A stretch of 6,015 nucleotides of DNA from an uncultured Nitrosotalea sp. (GTDB taxonomy: Archaea > Thermoproteota > Nitrososphaeria > Nitrososphaerales > Nitrosopumilaceae). The notes below the pieces were generated by a model. It did no database searches, had not been told where the DNA came from, and saw only the letters and a program-made list of their open reading frames with translations. The translations under genes and the position numbers were made by a program. This document shows positions 1-4,520 of this stretch, in pieces (position 1 is the first letter of the stretch; each line of letters starts with the position of its first letter). The stretch is taken from assembly GCA_946478655.1 (NCBI GenBank), contig CAMLDG010000033.1:1-6015 (forward strand). Direction: 5' to 3'.

Positions 1-47
1 ACTAGAGCCAAAAGACCAAATAGTGCGCCAAATGGTTTTGACTTCAT
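1..47 (-). CDS. N-terminus of a probable exported or membrane protein (partial, runs off the left edge)
   Basis: An ATG at 47 on the minus strand opens 15 complete codons that read MKSKPFGALFGLLAL before the window ends. A short lysine-containing start followed by a hydrophobic run (F6 to L15) is what a signal peptide or first membrane helix looks like. A TATA-like element (CTTTTTAAG on the minus strand, 78 to 70) is centred about 26 nt upstream of the ATG, the distance expected for a leaderless archaeal transcript. The gene lies downstream of the metal-transporter operon on the same strand, but its own promoter suggests separate transcription. Nothing about function can be said from 15 residues. 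It could still be a chance ORF. Confidence 0.5.
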   Translation of the reverse strand, partial: MKSKPFGALFGLLAL

Positions 48-69
48 TGTTTTGTATAATGTCTTAGAT

Positions 70-78
70 CTTAAAAAG
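70..78 (-). promoter_or_regulatory. TATA-like box for the left-edge gene, overlapping the transporter operon's 3' T-run
   Basis: The minus strand reads CTTTTTAAG here, centred about 26 nt before the ATG at 47, which fits a leaderless start. The same five T residues lie about 11 nt after the permease stop codon, so they may also end the upstream operon, since archaeal termination uses T-runs. A small inverted repeat, ATCTT-AAA-AAGAT (68-80), surrounds it. Seen in sequence; function inferred. Confidence 0.35.
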
Positions 79-88
79 ATGATCAAAT

Positions 89-937
89 TCAGTTTTGTAT
101 AGTTGACTTAGTCTTTCGGGTGAATTTGTTTCTGGCTCTTAGAGATTTCATTCCAAGAGAGACACCAAAAATAATAATCGAGATAAGGACTATCATTCCT
201 CCAGGTGCCACATTGAGTACATATGAAGACAGTATGCCCACTACTGCAGAAAAGACTGCAAAACTCATTGAAAGTATAGCAGTCTGCTTAAAGCCTCTAG
301 AAAACAAGATCGCCGTGACATTTGGTACTACTATTAGAGATGATGTCAGCAGTATTCCAACAAGTTGCATTGAGATTACGACTGCAATTGCTGCAATTAC
401 AACAAAAAGATAATTGAGTTTCTCTACAGGAATTCCACTTACCTTTGCTTGCTCTTCACTAAATGTTGTGTATACAAGTTTTCTATAGAGCAATAAAATT
501 ATGACAAGTACTGCACCACACAAACCCAAGATAAGAAGAGTGTTCTGCAAGCTTACAAGCAATATGCTGCCAAAAAGAAAACTGAATATGTCAACCGTGA
601 AACCTTTTGCCAGACTTATCAAAATTACACCCATTGCAAGACCAGATGAGAGTAAAATTGCAACAGTTGCATCACTTGAAATTTGGAATTTTTGTTTGAT
701 CTTCGTCAGAGCTAATGCACTTGAGACAGATACTACAAATGCAGCCCATAGTGGATATACACCAAGATAAAGTCCTGCTGCAATTCCTCCAAATGCTGCA
801 TGAGCAAGTGCATCTCCAAAAAGCGACTGTTTTCTCAAAACAAGAAACAAACCAATCAAAGAACACATTAAAGAAATTGCTATTCCAGATACAATAGCTC
901 TGTGCATAAATGCATATGTCAGTATTTCAAAACTCAT
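89..937 (-). CDS. Metal ABC transporter permease (ABC-3 / ZnuB-TroC family)
   Basis: This is a 282-residue polytopic membrane protein, the usual size for ZnuB, MntB or TroC-type permeases of cluster A-I metal importers. It would form the membrane channel that passes Zn, Mn or a related divalent metal from the binding protein into the cytoplasm, powered by the adjacent ATPase. About eight hydrophobic segments can be seen, roughly at 13-35, 47-60, 62-78, 90-110, 115-150, 176-205, 217-240 and 245-265. The family-typical stretch SLFGDALAHAAFGGIA lies at 38-53, and the cytoplasmic coupling-loop-like stretch FSEEQAKVSGIPV at 159-171. The C-terminus is basic (KSLRARNKFTRKTKS). The start codon lies 3 nt after the ATPase stop, with only a weak Shine-Dalgarno-like GGGGAT before it, so translation is probably coupled within the operon. 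Family assignment is firm; the metal is not determined. Confidence 0.93.
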   Translation of the reverse strand: MSFEILTYAFMHRAIVSGIAISLMCSLIGLFLVLRKQSLFGDALAHAAFGGIAAGLYLGVYPLWAAFVVSVSSALALTKIKQKFQISSDATVAILLSSGLAMGVILISLAKGFTVDIFSFLFGSILLVSLQNTLLILGLCGAVLVIILLLYRKLVYTTFSEEQAKVSGIPVEKLNYLFVVIAAIAVVISMQLVGILLTSSLIVVPNVTAILFSRGFKQTAILSMSFAVFSAVVGILSSYVLNVAPGGMIVLISIIIFGVSLGMKSLRARNKFTRKTKSTIQN

Positions 938-940
938 TTT

Positions 941-1663
941 CTAATCCCCGTGTTTATGCATATGTAGCTGCATTGATGACTCGGAATACATTTTCAACAA
1001 ATCTTCGTTGTGGAAAAATTCTTCAGATATTCCATGGAATGCCAAGGTTCTGTTAAGACATGCAACTTTTGTTGCAAGTTTTGCCACTGCATCCAGATCA
1101 TGTGATGACCAGATAATTGTGATACCTTCTTTTCTATTAAGATCATCTAGTATATGATAAAAAAAATCCATACTTTGTGAATCAATTCCTGTAACTGGCT
1201 CATCTAAAATTAGTATCTGGGGATCATTTACCAGAGCTTTTGCAATGAACACTCTTTGTTGTTGTCCTCCTGACAAGTCACCAATTCTACGTTTACCAAG
1301 CTCATGAAGCCATACTTTTTGAAGAGATGCGTCAACCTTGTCTTTATCTTGACCATTAAGGCTCATCCCTACTACTTCTTCCACGGTTGCAGGAAAATTC
1401 TTCTCAAATACAGGTTTCTGTGGTACGTAACCTATCTGTTTTAGGTGTTGTACAGATTTTCTAATATCCTTTCCAAAAAACTTGATTGTTCCATTGTAGT
1501 TTGTAATAAGACCTAGCATGCAACTAAAGAGAGTGGTCTTGCCTGCACCATTGGGTCCAATAATACCAAGAAAATCCTTCTCCTCAACTGAAAATGTTAC
1601 TTTGTCAAGTGCAGATACTCCTTCATATGAGACTGTCAGATTTTCAATCTCAACTAGTTTCAT
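941..1663 (-). CDS. Metal ABC transporter ATP-binding protein (ZnuC-like)
   Basis: This ABC ATPase of 240 residues energises metal import with the adjoining permease and binding protein. Numbered from the ATG at 1663, it has Walker A GPNGAGKT (36-43), Q-loop Q82, signature LSGGQQQR (130-137), Walker B ILILDE (150-155), the D-loop at GID (about 159-161) and the switch histidine H188 in SSHD. All catalytic elements are intact. The ATG overlaps the stop of the binding-protein gene (ATGA), and a full AAGGAGG Shine-Dalgarno lies 10 nt upstream inside that gene. A GTG two codons earlier, at 1669, is an alternative start but sits only 4 nt from the Shine-Dalgarno. The last residues read LHMHKHGD, an HxHxH tail that could touch metal. 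It is the middle gene of a three-gene operon, with 3 nt before the permease. Confidence 0.95.
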   Translation of the reverse strand: MKLVEIENLTVSYEGVSALDKVTFSVEEKDFLGIIGPNGAGKTTLFSCMLGLITNYNGTIKFFGKDIRKSVQHLKQIGYVPQKPVFEKNFPATVEEVVGMSLNGQDKDKVDASLQKVWLHELGKRRIGDLSGGQQQRVFIAKALVNDPQILILDEPVTGIDSQSMDFFYHILDDLNRKEGITIIWSSHDLDAVAKLATKVACLNRTLAFHGISEEFFHNEDLLKMYSESSMQLHMHKHGD

Positions 1664-2574
1664 GAGCACAATGCCTCCTTGAGATTTGATAAATTATTTT
1701 GCATTTTTTCTATATAATCATCATTTATGTTGGTAACCTCAAGTGGACTTAGGACAAGTACTTTTCCATGTATCTCATCAGCTATAACTTTGGATACTTG
1801 TGGATTTACTGCTTCTTCAGTAAATACCACGTTTATTCCAAGATTTTGTGCCTTTTGTGTTATGTCCTCAAGTGCTTTTGCAGTAGGTTCAGATTCTGGA
1901 TTTAGTCCACCAACAATTGTATTCTGATTCAATCCATATTCTTTTGAAAAATAAGAAAATGCATCATGAAATGCAAGAAAATCTTTTTTATTACAACTTG
2001 CAAGATCTGTTCTAATTTGCTTATCAAGCAGATCTAATTTTGACTTGTATTGATTTGCATTTTGTTGATAATAATTTGCATTTTCTGGATCAGCTTTTAT
2101 CATAGAATCTGCAATGTTTTGTACTTGAACCTTAGCAAGTACCGGATCTAGCCATATGTGCGGATCGGTCATACTCGTACCTTCATTTTTTTGTAGCAAT
2201 TGGATATTTTTGCTAGAGTCAACAACTATGATGTCAGGATTTGCAGAAACAAGTTTTGGAATCCATGATTCAAGACCTGCACCGTTTATGATGATCATAT
2301 TTGATTGTTTGAGCCGTTCAATATCTTGCACTGTTGGTTCCCAATCATGGGGTTCAACTCCAGATGGAATAATTACGGAGACATCAACTTTTTCCCCGCC
2401 AACTGCTTTTGCAAATTTGTAAATCGGATAAAATGTAACTAGAATTTTATGTTTCTCCGATACCTGCTGACTTGGTTCTCCATTTTGTTCAGATGCCCAT
2501 AAACCATAACCAGCTAACGGTATGACAATTACAATGCTCAGTATTGCTGCTTTGGTACCTATTGTCAATACCAA
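1660..2574 (-). CDS. Metal ABC transporter substrate-binding protein (ZnuA/TroA family, cluster A-I)
   Basis: This is a 304-residue binding protein that captures a divalent metal outside the membrane and delivers it to the permease. An N-terminal hydrophobic segment (about 9-27, after K8) acts as signal or membrane anchor, followed by a polar linker and the ZnuA fold. Family motifs are ILVTFYPIYKFAKAVGG (44-60), PHDWEPT with H76, DPHIWLDP with H139, FHDAFSYF with H203, and GGLNPESEPTAKAL (222-235). Three histidines match the usual metal ligands. The fourth, normally Asp in a DPLG motif, is Ser (LSPLE, S276), although E279 is near. The histidine-rich loop of many zinc binders is absent. No ATG or GTG start exists in frame; the start is TTG at 2574 or TTG at 2568, supported by a promoter that would give a leaderless mRNA. 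A lipobox-like LAG (20-22) is followed by Tyr, not Cys. Confidence 0.92.
   Translation of the reverse strand: MVLTIGTKAAILSIVIVIPLAGYGLWASEQNGEPSQQVSEKHKILVTFYPIYKFAKAVGGEKVDVSVIIPSGVEPHDWEPTVQDIERLKQSNMIIINGAGLESWIPKLVSANPDIIVVDSSKNIQLLQKNEGTSMTDPHIWLDPVLAKVQVQNIADSMIKADPENANYYQQNANQYKSKLDLLDKQIRTDLASCNKKDFLAFHDAFSYFSKEYGLNQNTIVGGLNPESEPTAKALEDITQKAQNLGINVVFTEEAVNPQVSKVIADEIHGKVLVLSPLEVTNINDDYIEKMQNNLSNLKEALCS
1667..1680 (-). promoter_or_regulatory. Strong Shine-Dalgarno inside the binding-protein gene, serving the ATPase gene
   Basis: The minus strand reads AAGGAGG followed by CATTGTGCTC and then ATG. The motif is complementary to the archaeal 16S rRNA tail. Its 10-nt spacing favours ATG 1663 over the GTG at 1669. 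It is encoded by the binding protein's own Lys-Glu-Ala codons near its C-terminus, so ribosomes finishing that gene could reinitiate here. This contrasts with the first gene of the operon, which has no such site. Confidence 0.7.
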
Positions 2575-2578
2575 AGCT

Positions 2579-2594
2579 GTTTCATTGTTATTAA
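2579..2594 (-). repeat. Left arm of a 16-base inverted repeat, candidate operator in the transporter promoter
   Basis: The minus strand reads TTAATAACAATGAAAC. It matches the plus-strand sequence at 2643-2658 in 14 of 16 bases. It lies between the TATA box and the start codon of the transporter operon, exactly mirroring the other arm. Such placement would let a bound repressor block transcription initiation. The neighbouring NikR-like protein is the natural candidate binder, by inference. Confidence 0.55.
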
Positions 2595-2596
2595 TA

Positions 2597-2607
2597 AATT
2601 TACAAAA
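2597..2607 (-). promoter_or_regulatory. Promoter (TATA-like) of the metal-transporter operon
   Basis: The minus strand reads TTGTAAA from 2605 to 2599. It is the mirror image in position of the TATAAG box of the divergent regulator gene. A start of transcription about 26 nt downstream falls near 2576, next to the TTG at 2574, which implies a leaderless transcript. An AT-rich TTTATTA beside it is an alternative box. Inferred from spacing and symmetry. Confidence 0.5.
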
Positions 2608-2611
2608 TCTT

Positions 2612-2621
2612 AATAATTATT
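2612..2621. repeat. AT-rich 10-bp palindrome at the middle of the divergent promoter region
   Basis: AATAATTATT is a perfect palindrome centred at 2616.5, within 2 bp of the axis (2618.5) of the large inverted repeat. A second palindrome, TTATTAATAA, lies at 2588-2597 overlapping the left arm. In AT-rich DNA such palindromes occur by chance, so this is a weak entry. Confidence 0.25.
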
Positions 2622-2630
2622 GTTGCTAAA

Positions 2631-2638
2631 CTTATAAG
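2631..2638 (+). promoter_or_regulatory. TATA box of the NikR-like regulator gene
   Basis: CTTATAAG is centred about 25 nt upstream of the ATG at 2660, which is the archaeal TATA-to-start distance. The transcript should therefore begin at or within a base or two of the start codon and lack a 5' leader. No Shine-Dalgarno is present, consistent with leaderless translation. Confidence 0.65.
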
Positions 2639-2642
2639 ATAC

Positions 2643-2658
2643 TTAATAACAGTGATAC
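2643..2658 (+). repeat. Right arm of the 16-base inverted repeat, candidate operator in the regulator promoter
   Basis: TTAATAACAGTGATAC ends 1 bp before the regulator's ATG. It is 14/16 identical to the minus-strand element in the transporter promoter. The arms are separated by 48 bp, and arm centres are 64 bp apart, about six helical turns, so two bound proteins could face the same side of the DNA. Autoregulation by the encoded protein is inferred. Confidence 0.55.
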
Positions 2659-2659
2659 C

Positions 2660-3043
2660 ATGCCAATAGTCTCCATATCTCTAAACGACGAGATTCTATC
2701 AGAATTAGACAGAATACAGAAAACTATGGGGTTTTCCGGCAGGTCAGAGATCATTCGCGCAGGTATAAGAAATTTAGTTGCTGAGGAAAAACAGCATGGA
2801 GCATTATCTGGACTAATCCATGCCATACTAATGATTGTCCATGATGAAGAATCAGAACAAGTTGTAACAGGAATAAAACACAATCATGAAGATTTGATTG
2901 GTACTCATCTTCATAGTAAAGTAGATGGAAACAAGTGCATGGAACTTTTCTTGTTACATGGAGATGCTGAAAAGATCAGTGTCATGACACGAGACTTTCA
3001 GACAAACAAGAAGATGGATAATGTAAAACTAGTTACGATGTAA
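2660..3043 (+). CDS. NikR-like metal-responsive transcriptional regulator (ribbon-helix-helix plus ACT-like domain)
   Basis: The 127-residue protein has the NikR plan. An N-terminal ribbon-helix-helix DNA-binding domain comprises strand IVSISL (3-8), a helix around 10-22, then GFSGRSEIIRAGIRNLV (24-40). A C-terminal ACT-like metal-binding and tetramerisation domain follows (about 50-127), with IVHDEESEQVV, KHNHEDLIGTHLH and CMELFLLHGDAEKI. Aligned without gaps to E. coli NikR (recalled from memory), H74, H85 and C93 match nickel ligands H76, H87 and C95. The position of H89 is lysine (K87), and an extra His (H83) appears two residues before H85. The metal preference may therefore differ from nickel. 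It is divergent from the metal-transporter operon across 85 bp and probably represses it and itself. A leaderless ATG is supported by a TATA box. It ends 10 bp from the convergent pyrB. Confidence 0.88.
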   Translation: MPIVSISLNDEILSELDRIQKTMGFSGRSEIIRAGIRNLVAEEKQHGALSGLIHAILMIVHDEESEQVVTGIKHNHEDLIGTHLHSKVDGNKCMELFLLHGDAEKISVMTRDFQTNKKMDNVKLVTM

Positions 3044-3056
3044 AAATTATTTTTTA
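3041..3056. terminator. Bidirectional T-run terminator between convergent regulator and pyrB genes
   Basis: Only 10 bp separate the two stop codons. The plus strand has T6 at 3050-3055 and the minus strand has T5 (plus-strand A run 3042-3046), giving a near-symmetric TAAAAATTATTTTTTA. Short T-runs without a stem are the usual archaeal intrinsic termination signal, so each gene would terminate as its stop codon is passed. Confidence 0.5.
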
Positions 3057-3989
3057 TACGATTCCGTTTTCGTTTAGAATCAATGCCAAAAGTGCTGCGC
3101 GTGTATCTTTTCCATATTGGGCTTGTTTAAAGTATCTAGCTTGTTTTGTGGAATCAATTTCATGCGATATTTCATCAAGACGTGGTAGTGGATGCATTAT
3201 GATTGCATCATCTTTCATTTTCTTTACTAGTTCGGAACCAATTTTATAACTACCTTTGACCTTGACATATTCTTCAATATCTGCAAATCTTTCTTTTTGT
3301 ATTCTTGTTACATAGATGACATCTAGGTCATCCAAGTTTTCTTCCAAATCCGTAGTTTCAGTGTATTGTAATTTTTTTCTTATTTCATAAGTTGAATCAG
3401 CTCGGATTTTAAGTGATGGTGGAGATATCAATTTTACATCTACACTATAATTGCTTAGAGCATACAAGAGCGAGTAGACTGTTCTACCATATTTTAGGTC
3501 ACCAACAATTCCTATCTTGAGACCATCAATTTTCTTTTTTTCATTTCTAAGTGTATAAAGATCAAGTATTGCCTGTGTTCGGTGCTCTTCTGTACCACTT
3601 CCTGCCTTTATCAGGGGTTTTTCTGATATTTCGGCTGCAAATCTGCTAGAACCATCAAGTTGGTGCCTGAGAACTAGGACATCAGAGTACAAAGACATGA
3701 TTTTTACAGTATCTGCAAGACTTTCGCCCTTTTTTGCAGACGATGAGGAAGCATCGGCTATTCCAAGTGAGGTGCCACCTATTGAGGCCATGGCAGCCTC
3801 AAAGCTTAGTCTGGTTCTAGTGCTAGGTTCAAAAAATAGGTATCCAAGTGTCTTTCCTCGCACAATTTCCCTTCGTTCATTTTGGTTCATTCCAATTATT
3901 TTGTCGGTTGCTTGGAAAACAGTTTCAAACTTTTGTTTATCAAAATCTCTCACTGAGACAATATCTTTTTGGAAAAAAGAATTGCTCAT
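3054..3989 (-). CDS. pyrB: Aspartate carbamoyltransferase catalytic chain (PyrB)
   Basis: This enzyme joins carbamoyl phosphate and L-aspartate to N-carbamoyl-L-aspartate, the committed step of pyrimidine synthesis, in the cytoplasm as catalytic trimers. From ATG 3989 it is 311 residues, the same size as E. coli PyrB. The phosphate-binding FFEPSTRTRLSFE (52-64, STRTR 56-60), the mobile-loop lysines AKKGESLADT (85-94), LRHQ (107-110), GDLKYGRTV (163-171), TRIQKER (228-234) and HPLPRLDEI (266-274) are all present. One oddity is that the very conserved HPTQ motif reads HRTQ (136-139). The frame stays open to 4067, but that extension runs over pyrI, and M27 of the longer frame gives the normal family N-terminus. 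The stop lies 10 bp from the convergent regulator. The gene is divergent from pyrI rather than co-transcribed with it. Confidence 0.96.
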   Translation of the reverse strand: MSNSFFQKDIVSVRDFDKQKFETVFQATDKIIGMNQNERREIVRGKTLGYLFFEPSTRTRLSFEAAMASIGGTSLGIADASSSSAKKGESLADTVKIMSLYSDVLVLRHQLDGSSRFAAEISEKPLIKAGSGTEEHRTQAILDLYTLRNEKKKIDGLKIGIVGDLKYGRTVYSLLYALSNYSVDVKLISPPSLKIRADSTYEIRKKLQYTETTDLEENLDDLDVIYVTRIQKERFADIEEYVKVKGSYKIGSELVKKMKDDAIIMHPLPRLDEISHEIDSTKQARYFKQAQYGKDTRAALLALILNENGIV

Positions 3990-3998
3990 TAGCAATTC
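3979..3998. repeat. Perfect 8-bp inverted repeat enclosing the pyrB start codon
   Basis: GAATTGCT (3979-3986) and AGCAATTC (3991-3998) are exact reverse complements separated by CATT, which is the complement of the pyrB ATG plus one base. In an mRNA starting far enough upstream, this would fold with AUG in the loop. If transcription starts near 3992, as the TATA spacing suggests, it would instead act at the DNA level as an operator. Function is inferred. Confidence 0.5.
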
Positions 3999-4002
3999 AC
4001 TA

Positions 4003-4010
4003 TTATATAT
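4003..4010 (+). promoter_or_regulatory. TATA box of pyrI
   Basis: TTATATAT is centred 26.5 nt before the ATG at 4033, matching a leaderless archaeal promoter. This decides the pyrI start: the ATG at 4009 lies inside the box and would be upstream of the transcript. Confidence 0.65.
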
Positions 4011-4015
4011 GAGTA

Positions 4016-4024
4016 GTATACAAA
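4016..4024 (-). promoter_or_regulatory. TATA-like box of pyrB
   Basis: The minus strand reads TTTGTATAC, centred about 30 nt before the pyrB ATG at 3989, giving a predicted transcript start around 3992-3993 and at most a few bases of leader. The stronger-looking TATATAAT on this strand (near 4002-4009) is too close to the ATG and belongs to pyrI on the other strand. The pyrB and pyrI promoters thus interleave within 43 bp. Confidence 0.45.
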
Positions 4025-4032
4025 CTATTCCA

Positions 4033-4494
4033 ATGTCAGAGTCGGATCTTATCGTAAGAAGGATCAAGAATGGAACTGTTATTGATCACATAGAATCTGG
4101 AAAAGGTTTGAAGGTGCTAAGTGCATTGGGAATAGATGGTAGCGACGGAAATGTAATCACAATTGCACTCAATGTACCAAGCTCCAAGGTTGCAAAAAAA
4201 GACATCATAAAAGTTGAGAATAAATTTTTACAAGACAAGGATACAAACAAGCTTGCACTTATTGCTCCAAAGGCAACAGTAAACATAATCCAAGATTACA
4301 AGTTAGTTGAGAAGAGACGTGTTGCTTTGCCAAATCAGATTGAGAGAATTTTTAGATGTTCAAATCCAGACTGTATAACAAATAGTGACGAAGACATACA
4401 ACCAATCATGGATGTTGTTGATAAAACAGGACTTGTTCTAAGATGCAGATATTGCACAAGAACTTTGGATGTCAACGAACTAAAATATTATTAG
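4033..4494 (+). CDS. pyrI: Aspartate carbamoyltransferase regulatory chain (PyrI)
   Basis: This is the regulatory chain that binds nucleotide effectors and links two PyrB trimers into the allosteric dodecamer. At 153 residues it has the same length as the E. coli chain. The N-terminal nucleotide-binding domain shows VRRIKNGTVIDHIESGKGLKVL (8-29), with D18 and H19, and IALNVPSSKVAKKDIIKVEN (44-63), with K60. LVEKRRV (91-97) provides K94. The C-terminal zinc domain has all four cysteines, C109 and C114 (CSNPDC) and C138 and C141 (CRYC), at the numbers known from E. coli. ATG 4033 is chosen for family length and because the TATA box places transcription start exactly there; the frame is open far upstream only because it runs antisense through pyrB. 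Its stop lies 2 bp from the stop of the convergent ATP synthase gene. Confidence 0.96.
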   Translation: MSESDLIVRRIKNGTVIDHIESGKGLKVLSALGIDGSDGNVITIALNVPSSKVAKKDIIKVENKFLQDKDTNKLALIAPKATVNIIQDYKLVEKRRVALPNQIERIFRCSNPDCITNSDEDIQPIMDVVDKTGLVLRCRYCTRTLDVNELKYY

Positions 4495-4520
4495 AATTAT
4501 TTCTTTTCTGCTTGTAATTC
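4495..4520 (+). terminator. Probable pyrI terminator lying inside the 3' end of the convergent ATP synthase gene
   Basis: After the pyrI stop the plus strand is T-rich (ATTATTTCTTTTCTGCTTG), with a TTTCTTTT tract at 4500-4507. As only 2 bp separate the genes, pyrI transcripts must end within the last codons of the opposing gene (encoding its Gln-Ala-Glu-Lys-Lys tail). Weak, sequence-composition evidence only. Confidence 0.3.

Noticed and set aside
120..897. Several plus-strand and second-frame ORFs of 60-97 codons opposite the permease
   Set aside because: They are shadows of the permease gene with no recognisable motifs or initiation signals.
2053..2084. Two direct copies of ATTTGCATTTT 21 bp apart in the binding-protein gene
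   Set aside because: The spacing is seven codons and the copies encode a small Asn-Ala-Asn repeat in a helical stretch; ordinary coding repetition in AT-rich DNA.
1727..2422. Plus-strand ORFs opposite the binding-protein gene
   Set aside because: Antisense to clear ZnuA-family coding sequence; compositions look like frame shadows.
2583..2585. ATG at 2585 as the start of the binding protein
   Set aside because: Wrong frame: it gives MKQLWY and a stop. Kept only as a possible frameshift question in the findings.
3697..4032. In-frame upstream extension of pyrI over 112 codons
   Set aside because: It is antisense to the well-conserved 5' part of pyrB, shows no family similarity, and the TATA box sets the start at 4033, giving the normal 153-residue chain.
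4009..4032. Alternative pyrI start at the ATG at 4009 (adds MSSIQTIP)
   Set aside because: That ATG lies in the TATA box itself, upstream of the predicted transcript start, and makes the protein longer than the family norm.
3990..4067. Longer pyrB start adding 26 residues
   Set aside because: It overlaps the pyrI coding region and both promoters; ATG 3989 gives the usual 311-residue protein.
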